NCBI GenBank assembly: GCA_030836365.1
Contig: JAURQB010000133.1
Location: 1-12,334 of the forward strand
Direction: 5' to 3'
DNA length: 12,334 bases
From: Bdellovibrionota bacterium
GTDB lineage: Bacteria > Bdellovibrionota > Bacteriovoracia > Bacteriovoracales > Bacteriovoracaceae
The notes under the pieces are model-generated. The model saw only the letters and a list, made by a program, of their open reading frames with translations. It was not told the origin of the DNA and searched no databases. Numbering within the stretch: the stretch's first letter is position 1; every line of letters starts with the position of its first letter. The position numbers were made by a program, and so were the translations under genes. Below are positions 6,557 to 12,334 of the stretch, piece by piece.

Positions 6557-7588
6557 TTAATCGATTTCAAACTTGGACGGTAGCTGCATGAGATTTTCTA
6601 TAATTTGTCTTGGGCTTTTATCCTCATATAAAACCTCATAGATTCCATTGAAAATTCTTGCCCGAATTTCATATTTTTGAGACAAGCGATGAGCAGCAAG
6701 AGCAGTTTTATGGCCCTCGACAACTGATCGTTGAGAATCAATGATTTCTTTTGCTTTTCGCCCTTTGGCCAATTCCATTCCAAATGATTTATTTCGGGAT
6801 AAATCCCCCGTCGTTGTCAGAATTAAATCTCCCATCCCTGACAGGCCGTAGAAAGTTTCTGGCCTAGCGTTAAAAACTTTCCCAAAGCGAAGCATCTCGG
6901 CAATACCTCGCGTAATCATCGCTGCACGTGTATTGTGATTATAGCCAAGCCCCTCAATTATTCCCCCTGAAATCGCTAAAATATTTTTTAGCGCGCCACC
7001 TAACAAAACGCCCTTAATGTCATATGCTAAAAACACTTTAAAATAAGGACAGATAAGCATGTCAGCAACTTGCACAAGCACTGGCCGACTTCGCCCGGCC
7101 ATGGAAGCAAGAGTAATTTGTTTATCCATTATCTCGGAAGCAAACGAAGGCCCACTAAGAAAAGTAAATGAGTCTTTAAATTTGGGAAATAAATCAAAAT
7201 AAAGATCATCAGGAAGCTCCAGAGTGTCTGGATCAATTCCTTTTGATAAGCAAACAACAGGAGCCTTTTTGATTAAAAGCTTCTCTACTTCTTCACGATG
7301 CTTCGTAAAAAATGGAATGATGGCAGATGTTGGTAAGCCTGAAACAATAAGTTGAATATTATTTTGATCTGCTGCTAGGTCATCAAAACTTAAAATGGCC
7401 GAGACATTACTATTTAATTGTTTGCCAGGGAGGTAAATACTATTTTCACCACGATTGATCCCATCAAACACATCGCTTGAACGAACTAGAATATAAACAC
7501 GCTGAAAGCTCTCTGAAATTAAATTGGCAACAGATGTACCAAATGCACCACCACCGATAACCAGAGCAGTATTATATTTTTTGTCCAT
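6557..7588 (-). CDS. gpsA: NAD(P)-dependent glycerol-3-phosphate dehydrogenase
   Basis: This enzyme reduces dihydroxyacetone phosphate to sn-glycerol-3-phosphate, the backbone for phospholipids. The 343-residue protein has the nucleotide loop VIGGGAFGTSVAN at residues 10-21; the usual second residue of GAGxWG is Gly here and the Trp is Phe. It also has LSGPSFA, the catalytic Lys in GGALKNILAISGG, NTRAAMITRG, and SGMGDLILTTTG, all typical of GpsA. Its length fits the family. ATG 7588 has GGGAGG about 7 bases upstream. It is the last gene of the operon running from kdsB, 24 bases after the DUF493 gene. Its stop is separated from the convergent dsbD-type stop by one base, with no terminator-like hairpin seen between them. 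Confidence 0.96.
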   Translation of the reverse strand: MDKKYNTALVIGGGAFGTSVANLISESFQRVYILVRSSDVFDGINRGENSIYLPGKQLNSNVSAILSFDDLAADQNNIQLIVSGLPTSAIIPFFTKHREEVEKLLIKKAPVVCLSKGIDPDTLELPDDLYFDLFPKFKDSFTFLSGPSFASEIMDKQITLASMAGRSRPVLVQVADMLICPYFKVFLAYDIKGVLLGGALKNILAISGGIIEGLGYNHNTRAAMITRGIAEMLRFGKVFNARPETFYGLSGMGDLILTTTGDLSRNKSFGMELAKGRKAKEIIDSQRSVVEGHKTALAAHRLSQKYEIRARIFNGIYEVLYEDKSPRQIIENLMQLPSKFEID

Positions 7589-7612
7589 TTAAATCCTCCC
7601 TGATTTAAACTT

Positions 7613-7873
7613 TTATAAAAGAATAAGCCCTTTAATTGTCGAAGCCAGCTCATAAATATGAATTATCTCTTCACTATTTTGACATAATTTTTGAAAATTT
7701 ACACTTAGATAGTTTCCCTTCTTAGAAGCACGGTACTCAATCTTTTCTTTCGGAAACATTAACTCGATTTCTTTTTCTTTGTCTTTTGGAATGATGAATT
7801 TAAAACGATAACTTGCCGGCCAATCGTATTCATTTTCTAAGAGTGCTTTCATTTTTAACCATTTATCGGCCAT
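7613..7873 (-). CDS. DUF493 (YbeD-like) family protein
   Basis: This 86-residue cytoplasmic protein has no signal peptide. It shows the pattern of the DUF493/YbeD family, small ferredoxin-like (ACT-like) folds: YRFKFIIP near residue 22, then RASKKGNYLSVNF around residue 50, and IYELASTIKGLILL at the C-terminus. The KGNYxSV and final ELxxIxGL patterns match E. coli YbeD as remembered. Start ATG 7873 has GGGAGAG seven bases upstream. It lies 16 bases after kdsC and 24 bases before gpsA, inside the LPS/phospholipid precursor operon. Its role is not known; regulatory binding is speculated for the fold. Confidence 0.8.
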   Translation of the reverse strand: MADKWLKMKALLENEYDWPASYRFKFIIPKDKEKEIELMFPKEKIEYRASKKGNYLSVNFQKLCQNSEEIIHIYELASTIKGLILL

Positions 7874-7889
7874 TCGCTACTCTCCCTTG

Positions 7890-8429
7890 TTATTGCATAT
7901 TATTTATTAAAAGAATTAGGTCCATTACTTCTCGGCCGGCACCCTCTCCACCAACTTTGGAGCTAATATAGTCGACCTTTTCTTGAACGATAAATGAAGC
8001 ACCAGGTACTGAAGCTGAAAAACCCACTTTTTCAAGTAGCGGTATATCAAAAATCTCATCACCCATATAAGAAATTTCATCATCATTCAAATTTAAGTGT
8101 GTTTTCACAGACTCATATGCATCAACTTTATCTTCATTTCCAAAATGACAAAGCTCTTTGGGGATTCCAAGATTATTGATAAATCTCTCTGTCAGTCCAC
8201 GCGAATCCCCTCCAGAAATAATCCCCACGTGAATACCATTTGCCATCAATCGCTTCAATCCATAACCATCATAAATATTAAAGTAGCGGTTCCAGCCCAT
8301 TTCTTCACCAGTATAAAATACTCTTCCATCAGTAAGAATACCGTCCACATCAAACAATGCGCATTTTATTTTGGTCAATTTGTCTCTGTGTACCTCTAAA
8401 ATGTCTTTTGGATTTTTAGTTAAACTCAT
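7890..8429 (-). CDS. kdsC: 3-deoxy-D-manno-octulosonate 8-phosphate phosphatase
   Basis: This HAD-family phosphatase hydrolyses KDO-8-phosphate to KDO, the third step of the KDO pathway. The 179-residue protein has the nucleophile motif ALFDVDGILTDG (Asp27 and Asp29), the second motif ISGGDSRG (Ser72), the motif III lysine Lys101 (NEDKVDAYE), and the metal motif MGDEIFDIPLL (Asp124, Asp128). The C-terminal GGEGAGREVMDLIL tail is characteristic of KdsC. There is no cap domain, as expected for this tetrameric class. The ATG at 8429 is preferred to a TTG at 8435 because GAGG lies 6 bases upstream. It overlaps the end of kdsA by 14 bases, which suggests translational coupling. Confidence 0.95.
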   Translation of the reverse strand: MSLTKNPKDILEVHRDKLTKIKCALFDVDGILTDGRVFYTGEEMGWNRYFNIYDGYGLKRLMANGIHVGIISGGDSRGLTERFINNLGIPKELCHFGNEDKVDAYESVKTHLNLNDDEISYMGDEIFDIPLLEKVGFSASVPGASFIVQEKVDYISSKVGGEGAGREVMDLILLINNMQ

Positions 8430-9222
8430 CAACAACCTCTTTTATTTTTACTAATTGCCCAACAACTTGGCCGACCTTTTTCAAATCAAGACAAGTTGCC
8501 GGGTCAGATAAAGCTTTGTCTGGAGTAGGATGTGTCTCCATAAATATGCCATCAGCTCCAGCTGCGATAGCGGCCCTTGCAAGCACTTCAATTTGCTCTC
8601 GCTTGCCACCAGTAGATTTACCTAAACCTCCAGGGCGTTGCACACAATGAGTGGCATCGTGAATAACTCTCGCACCAAAACTTTTCATTATTTTAAAAGA
8701 GCTCATATCAACAACAAGGTTATTATAGCCAAAGGAAGTGCCACGCTCCGTTAACATTAATGAGCTTACAGGAAGAAAGCCCTCTACTTTTTTGACAATA
8801 TTATTTGCTTCCTCTGGAGAGAGAAATTGGCCTTTTTTGACATTTAGTTCACGGCCAAACTTCTCACACGCTTTCGCTGCCGCTACAACCAAGTCTGTTT
8901 GACGACATAAGAAAGCAGGAATTTGTAAGATATCAACAACTGAAGCGACAGGTTCACATTGTTCGGGCAAATGAATATCTGTAAGCGTTGGGACATTATA
9001 AGTAGCTTTTACTTTAGAGAGAATCTCCAACCCTTTTTCCATGCCCGGGCCACGATAGGAGTCAAACGATGAGCGATTAGCCTTATCAAAACTTCCTTTG
9101 AACGTGAAATGTACTTTGTCTTGTACGGGCTTAATCGCCTCCTGAATTTTTCCAGCTACTTCAAGCGCGATTTCCTCACTTTCTAAAACACAAAGGCCAC
9201 AAATTAGATTTAATTTTTTCAT
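8416..9222 (-). CDS. kdsA: 3-deoxy-8-phosphooctulonate (KDO-8-phosphate) synthase
   Basis: This enzyme condenses phosphoenolpyruvate with arabinose-5-phosphate to form KDO-8-phosphate. The 268-residue barrel protein shows FTFKGSFDKANRSS, FRGPG-like SYRGPGMEKGL, TDIHLPEQ, DILQIPAFLCRQTDL, NVKKGQFLSP, LTERGTSFGYNNLV, HDATHCVQRPGG and METHPTPDKALSDP, all diagnostic. Residue 11 is Cys (ICGLCVLES). Metal-dependent enzymes such as that of Aquifex have Cys11 here, while the E. coli type has Asn. The residue before it is Leu rather than the usual Pro. The start codon forms an ATGA overlap with the pyrG stop, and GGGAGAG lies 6 bases upstream. It is co-transcribed with pyrG before it and kdsC after it. 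Confidence 0.97.
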   Translation of the reverse strand: MKKLNLICGLCVLESEEIALEVAGKIQEAIKPVQDKVHFTFKGSFDKANRSSFDSYRGPGMEKGLEILSKVKATYNVPTLTDIHLPEQCEPVASVVDILQIPAFLCRQTDLVVAAAKACEKFGRELNVKKGQFLSPEEANNIVKKVEGFLPVSSLMLTERGTSFGYNNLVVDMSSFKIMKSFGARVIHDATHCVQRPGGLGKSTGGKREQIEVLARAAIAAGADGIFMETHPTPDKALSDPATCLDLKKVGQVVGQLVKIKEVVDEFN

Positions 9223-10826
9223 TTAAGCTCTCCCATACTGGCAAGAATAAAGCTGGCAAAAAGAGGATGTGGAGAAAATGGTCTCGACCTAAACTCAGGA
9301 TGATATTGGCAGGCAACGAAAAATGGATGATCCTCTAATTCGATTAACTCGACTAAGTCGAGCTCTGGGTTTTTGCCAGAAATGGTCAAACCGCTTTTTT
9401 CATACTGAGAAACAAAATCATTATTTACCTCTAATCGATGACGATGACGTTCACTAATCATCGCTTCACCGTAAACCTCTCTCGCCAGACTCTTCGGCTT
9501 TAACTCACAGTTATAAGCACCTAACCTCATGCTGCCACCCTTCGCAACATCTTTGCTCTGTCCATCAATGAAATCAATGACCGGTGTACCAGGTGTTTCA
9601 AACTCACTACTGGTCGCATCCTTGATGCCACATACGTGCCTTGCAAACTCAATAATCGCAAGTTGCATTCCAAGACAAATTCCAAAAAATGGGAGGTTAT
9701 TTTCTCTAGCATATTTAATGGCGTTTATTTTTCCCTCTGTCCCCCTCTCCCCAAAACCGCCAGGAACGAGAATACCATTGACGTCTTTGAGCAAGCTTTC
9801 TGTCCTTTTTTGACTCTCCATTTCCTCCGCATCAATATAGACAGGGACGAATTCGACCTGATTAGCGATTGCGCCATGATGAAGAGCTTCATCAAGAGAC
9901 TTATAAGATTCAATTAGTTCAGTGTACTTTCCGACGATACCAATTTTTACTTGCTTGGTTGGATTTTGATAGTTGTAAATAACCTTCTTAAGGTCATCAA
10001 TACTTGGAGCGGCTGTCCACATTCCCAAAAGCTCTGTTATTTTTTCATCTAGACCCTGCTGGTGAAAATCCATTGGCAATTGGTAAATGCTATCAAGATC
10101 AATTGAAGTAAAAATTTGATCTTTGGGTACGTCACAAAAAAGAGATAGTTTTTGTCTAATACTATCATCAACTTCTCTATCGGCCCGACAGATAATGATA
10201 TTGGGAAATAAGCCAATGGAGCGCAATTCTTTAACTGAATGTTGAGCCGGCTTAGACTTAATTTCTCCGGCAGCTCCAATATATGGTAGAAGAACCAAGT
10301 GGATAAATAGAACATTACTAGGCCCAACATCGTGGGCAAATTGTCTAATCGCTTCGATAAAAGGCAAGGACTCAATATCCCCTACCGTTCCGCCAATTTC
10401 GCCAAGTAAAACTTCACTTCCCTCTGCTGCGAGATGAATACGTCGCTTAATTTCGTCAGTAATGTGAGGAACAACCTGCACTGTTTTCCCCAGATACTTT
10501 CCATCTCGCTCATTTTCGATAACTTTTAAATAAGTTTGTCCTGACGTAAAGTTACTCGCCTTCGTCAGCGTCAATGAGGTAAAACGCTCGTAGTGCCCAA
10601 GGTCAAGGTCGGTCTCGGCGCCATCATCTGTCACAAAAACTTCACCATGCTGAGTTGGACTCATCGTTCCAGGATCAACATTTATATAGGGGTCCATTTT
10701 TAACATAGAGACCTTGATTCCTCGCCGCTCTAGTAAACAAGCAATACTTGCAGAGGCAAGACCTTTACCTAAGGAGCTCGCAACTCCACCTGTAAAAAAA
10801 ATGTATTTTTTATTCGGCTTACTCAT
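9219..10826 (-). CDS. pyrG: CTP synthase
   Basis: CTP synthase makes CTP from UTP with ATP and glutamine. The 535-residue protein has the complete two-domain plan. The N-terminal synthetase has FFTGGVASSLGKGLAS (P-loop near residue 18), DPYINVDPGTMSP, HGEVFVTDDGAETDLDLGHYERF and GEIGGTVGDIES. The C-terminal glutamine amidotransferase has LVPGGFGERG, nucleophile Cys384 in FGICLGMQ, and His509 and Glu511 in QYHPEF. Length and residue spacing match E. coli PyrG (Cys379, His515, Glu517) closely. ATG 10826 overlaps the kdsB stop as ATGA and is preceded by GGAGGA. In this operon it sits between the two enzymes that make and activate KDO, and CTP is the co-substrate of KdsB. Confidence 0.98.
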   Translation of the reverse strand: MSKPNKKYIFFTGGVASSLGKGLASASIACLLERRGIKVSMLKMDPYINVDPGTMSPTQHGEVFVTDDGAETDLDLGHYERFTSLTLTKASNFTSGQTYLKVIENERDGKYLGKTVQVVPHITDEIKRRIHLAAEGSEVLLGEIGGTVGDIESLPFIEAIRQFAHDVGPSNVLFIHLVLLPYIGAAGEIKSKPAQHSVKELRSIGLFPNIIICRADREVDDSIRQKLSLFCDVPKDQIFTSIDLDSIYQLPMDFHQQGLDEKITELLGMWTAAPSIDDLKKVIYNYQNPTKQVKIGIVGKYTELIESYKSLDEALHHGAIANQVEFVPVYIDAEEMESQKRTESLLKDVNGILVPGGFGERGTEGKINAIKYARENNLPFFGICLGMQLAIIEFARHVCGIKDATSSEFETPGTPVIDFIDGQSKDVAKGGSMRLGAYNCELKPKSLAREVYGEAMISERHRHRLEVNNDFVSQYEKSGLTISGKNPELDLVELIELEDHPFFVACQYHPEFRSRPFSPHPLFASFILASMGELK

Positions 10827-11566
10827 TTTAATTTTTCCTCCACCTTTGCGATGTCTTCCGGTGTATCAACGCCTTGAAGGCGCTCATTCACTTTAATTGC
10901 TCCAATTGTTAAACCATTTTCTAGAGCACGAAGCTGCTCCAGTGACTCTATCTTTTCATAATGCCCAACAGGAAACTCACAAAAACTTTTTAGTGCCTCA
11001 GGTTTAAATGAATAAATTCCTACATGTGCATAAAAATTCTCTCTACTTTGATGTCGATCAAAAGGAATTTCCGATCGAGAAAAATATAAACAGCGGCCAC
11101 TGCTTGGGCAGTAGATGGCCTTGACTGTATTAGGGTCCTTTCCAATTTCATTGTCTTCTCTAACAACGGTCGTTATATCGAAATCACTACCTAAATGAAA
11201 TTGACAAAGATCCTCGATAATTTTGGGAATAATCAACGGTTCATCGCCTTGAACATTAATAACCAGGTCATAGTTTTTTTGTTTAAAATGCCGCTCCAAA
11301 GCCAGAGCAATTCTTTCAGTACCTGATTCAGTTTCATCATCAACTAAACAAACTTTTCCAGCAAAAGCCTCGACGGCTTCTTTTACTTTTTCGTGATCTG
11401 TAACAACACAAACGTTAAAGTTTATTAAACCCGATGAGCTCAAGCTTACTCTCTCATATACCCATTGAATCATGGGCTTTCCAGCAATTAAGGCCAGGGG
11501 TTTGCCAGGAAATCTTGTCGAGTCAAACCTAGCAGGAATTAGCACTAAGATATTTTTTGGGGCCAT
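10823..11566 (-). CDS. kdsB: CMP-KDO synthetase (3-deoxy-manno-octulosonate cytidylyltransferase)
   Basis: This enzyme activates KDO with CTP to CMP-KDO, the donor for transfer to lipid A. The 247-residue protein has the nucleotidyltransferase signature IPARFDSTRFPGKPLALIAG near residue 10, then VCVVTDHEKV, ESGTERIA, NVQGDEPLI, YFSRSEIPFDR, HVGIYSFKPEAL, ESLEQLRALENG and GVDTPEDIAKVE, all typical of KdsB. Length fits the family. ATG 11566 has only a weak GGA about 7 bases upstream. It is the first gene of the operon with pyrG, kdsA, kdsC, the DUF493 gene and gpsA. A candidate promoter lies immediately upstream. Confidence 0.97.
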   Translation of the reverse strand: MAPKNILVLIPARFDSTRFPGKPLALIAGKPMIQWVYERVSLSSSGLINFNVCVVTDHEKVKEAVEAFAGKVCLVDDETESGTERIALALERHFKQKNYDLVINVQGDEPLIIPKIIEDLCQFHLGSDFDITTVVREDNEIGKDPNTVKAIYCPSSGRCLYFSRSEIPFDRHQSRENFYAHVGIYSFKPEALKSFCEFPVGHYEKIESLEQLRALENGLTIGAIKVNERLQGVDTPEDIAKVEEKLK

Positions 11567-11594
11567 TGATGAATCCGAAATTTATTAAGGGTAG

Positions 11595-11623
11595 AATGTA
11601 TCACTTTACGATTCTTTCGGCAA
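11595..11623 (-). promoter_or_regulatory. Predicted sigma-70-like promoter of the kdsB operon
   Basis: On the minus strand TTGCCG (11623-11618) and TACATT (11600-11595) are separated by 17 bases, each matching four of six consensus positions. Transcription would start near 11588, giving a leader of about 22 bases before kdsB. A possible divergent promoter for the plus-strand gene, TTTACG (11605-11610) with TATGTT (11627-11632), overlaps it. Both are consensus-only calls. Confidence 0.35.
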
Positions 11624-11643
11624 AGATATGTTACTTTAGCATT

Positions 11644-12009
11644 ATGCGTAAATGCAGTTTCTTTCTCTCTATATTTTCACTCTTCTCTTTGAGTCTTATC
11701 CAAAATACCTTGGTGGCGAAAATCGACTTTGACACCTATCGTGCACCTTCGAGTAGTTATCACTGTAAAGAGCTTGGCACACAAAGAAGTGAGAACCTGC
11801 GAATCAAAAAAGAACTCACCGGACTACTTGAGCGAAATGCTAGATTAATAAAAAATACCCCACGAGAAAAAGAGTCGGTATACAGAAAATTAGTATTTCT
11901 CCGTGGTGAAATAAAATTCAAACTAGAGAAACACATATTTAAATTAAAGGCAGTGGAAGAGAATATCGTCCGTCGTGGCTGCCCTAGCATACTGAGCACC
12001 AATATATAA
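11644..12009 (+). CDS. Small secreted protein of unknown function with two cysteines
   Basis: This 121-residue protein is not recognised. It has a clean signal peptide: MRK then a Phe/Leu/Ser-rich hydrophobic core, with likely cleavage after LVA at residue 25. The mature part is about 96 residues, basic, mostly helical in appearance (LRIKKELTGLLERNARLIK, then EKHIFKLKAVEENIVRR). It has one Cys near each end, Cys41 (YHCKELG) and Cys113 (RRGCPS), which could form a disulfide in the periplasm. The start at 11644 is chosen because the signal peptide begins there; an upstream ATG in the same frame at 11557 would place the leader internally. No good ribosome binding site is seen, so a short-leader or leaderless transcript is possible. 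It is divergent from kdsB. Confidence 0.68.
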   Translation: MRKCSFFLSIFSLFSLSLIQNTLVAKIDFDTYRAPSSSYHCKELGTQRSENLRIKKELTGLLERNARLIKNTPREKESVYRKLVFLRGEIKFKLEKHIFKLKAVEENIVRRGCPSILSTNI

Positions 12010-12062
12010 TATTCTTCCAAAACATATCATTAGTATTTATTTGTTCCCAATAATTCACTATT

Positions 12063-12091
12063 TTTAGTTAATGCTTTAGAATTATTGTAAT
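12063..12091 (+). promoter_or_regulatory. Possible promoter before the last partial gene
   Basis: TGTAAT (12086-12091) matches five of six positions of the -10 consensus, with a weak TTTAGT (12063-12068) 17 bases before it. The expected start near 12098 fits the following ribosome binding site TTGGAG at 12104-12109. Weak support, since the whole gap 12010-12115 is very AT-rich. No terminator hairpin was found after the preceding gene. Confidence 0.25.
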
Positions 12092-12115
12092 AAATAAATT
12101 TTCTTGGAGTTAACC

Positions 12116-12334
12116 ATTAAAGTTCTAATTGTTGCCATCATGTGGACATTAAATTTTTCATTTAATGCTTTTTCAAATGTTATGACAAAAGGCATTTCCA
12201 ACTATAACTATAAACCAATCTCAATGAAAGCAGCGATTCAACAAGGAATTCAAAAAAACCATGGTGTAGGAATTAGAGATCATCAAAGAGGTGTACTCAA
12301 TCTGACGTGGGAAGGCCAGTGGTCTGCATTTTGG
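12116..12334 (+). CDS. N-terminal part of a secreted protein, apparent ATT start, cut by window edge
   Basis: The frame is open from 12098 to the window edge after a stop at 12095-12097. Reading from the ATT at 12116 gives (M)KVLIVAIMWTLNFSFNAFS, a convincing signal peptide with a Lys followed by a hydrophobic core and probable cleavage near NAFS. The ribosome binding site TTGGAG (12104-12109) ends 6 bases before this ATT, ideal spacing. The first ATG (12140) would have no ribosome binding site nearby and would lose the positive charge and half of the hydrophobic core. TTG 12104 overlaps the ribosome binding site. The mature part seen (ISNYNYKPISMKAAIQQGIQ ... LNLTWEGQWSAFW) has no family I can name. 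Either an AUU start codon or a base error for ATG explains it. Confidence 0.6.
   Translation, partial: MKVLIVAIMWTLNFSFNAFSNVMTKGISNYNYKPISMKAAIQQGIQKNHGVGIRDHQRGVLNLTWEGQWSAFW

Noticed and set aside
8430..8435. TTG start of kdsC at 8435
   Set aside because: The ATG at 8429 has GAGG at ideal spacing; TTG would be too close to it.
9527..10375. Additional open frames on both strands within pyrG
   Set aside because: The pyrG frame is complete and conserved throughout; these have no independent support.
11557..11643. Extended start of the small secreted protein at ATG 11557
   Set aside because: It would overlap kdsB and place the signal peptide 29 residues inside the protein.
1..12334. CRISPR array, tRNA, rRNA, insertion sequence or prophage
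   Set aside because: No regularly spaced repeats, no cloverleaf-like or rRNA sequence, and no transposase or integrase protein was seen on either strand.

Overview
The window looks like a chromosomal segment of an AT-rich Gram-negative bacterium. It carries genes for KDO/LPS synthesis, a lipoprotein with a lipobox, a periplasmic and inner-membrane thiol-disulfide reductase, and several signal-peptide proteins. The gene mix and protein style are compatible with a Bdellovibrionota (Bacteriovorax-like) organism, but that is inference from general knowledge, not from any search. There is no sign of phage, insertion sequence, CRISPR or RNA gene; this is mostly core metabolism plus a few envelope proteins.

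Left part (1-3571, all on the minus strand): a guaB-guaA operon for GMP synthesis. guaA is cut by the left edge, and guaB is broken by a frameshift that looks like a clean 2-base loss after the codon for Thr76. Upstream of guaB is a two-gene envelope unit, a coiled-coil/TPR lipoprotein followed by a secreted FecR-domain protein whose start overlaps the lipoprotein gene.

Middle part (3572-6555): a stand-alone HNH-family protein (minus) and a DsbD/ScsB-like reductase (plus), divergently transcribed from a 209-base intergenic region. That region holds a 9-bp inverted repeat with a third half-site copy and a good extended -10 promoter for the HNH gene. The reductase gene converges on gpsA with a single base between the stop codons.

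Right-centre (6557-11566, minus): a tightly packed operon kdsB-pyrG-kdsA-kdsC-DUF493-gpsA. Three junctions overlap (ATGA at kdsB/pyrG and pyrG/kdsA, 14 bases at kdsA/kdsC). KdsA makes KDO-8-phosphate, KdsC dephosphorylates it, PyrG supplies CTP, and KdsB activates KDO as CMP-KDO for lipid A/LPS core. GpsA supplies glycerol-3-phosphate for phospholipids, so the operon couples outer-membrane LPS with phospholipid precursor supply.

Right end (11567-12334, plus): a small secreted protein with two cysteines, divergent from kdsB, followed by the beginning of another secreted protein running off the edge. The latter's best start appears to be a rare ATT codon placed 6 bases after a strong ribosome binding site. 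No gene-free stretch exceeds about 210 bases. The most notable observations are the guaB frameshift, the ATT start, the inverted repeat that encloses the guaB ribosome binding site, and the operator-like palindrome upstream of dsbD.
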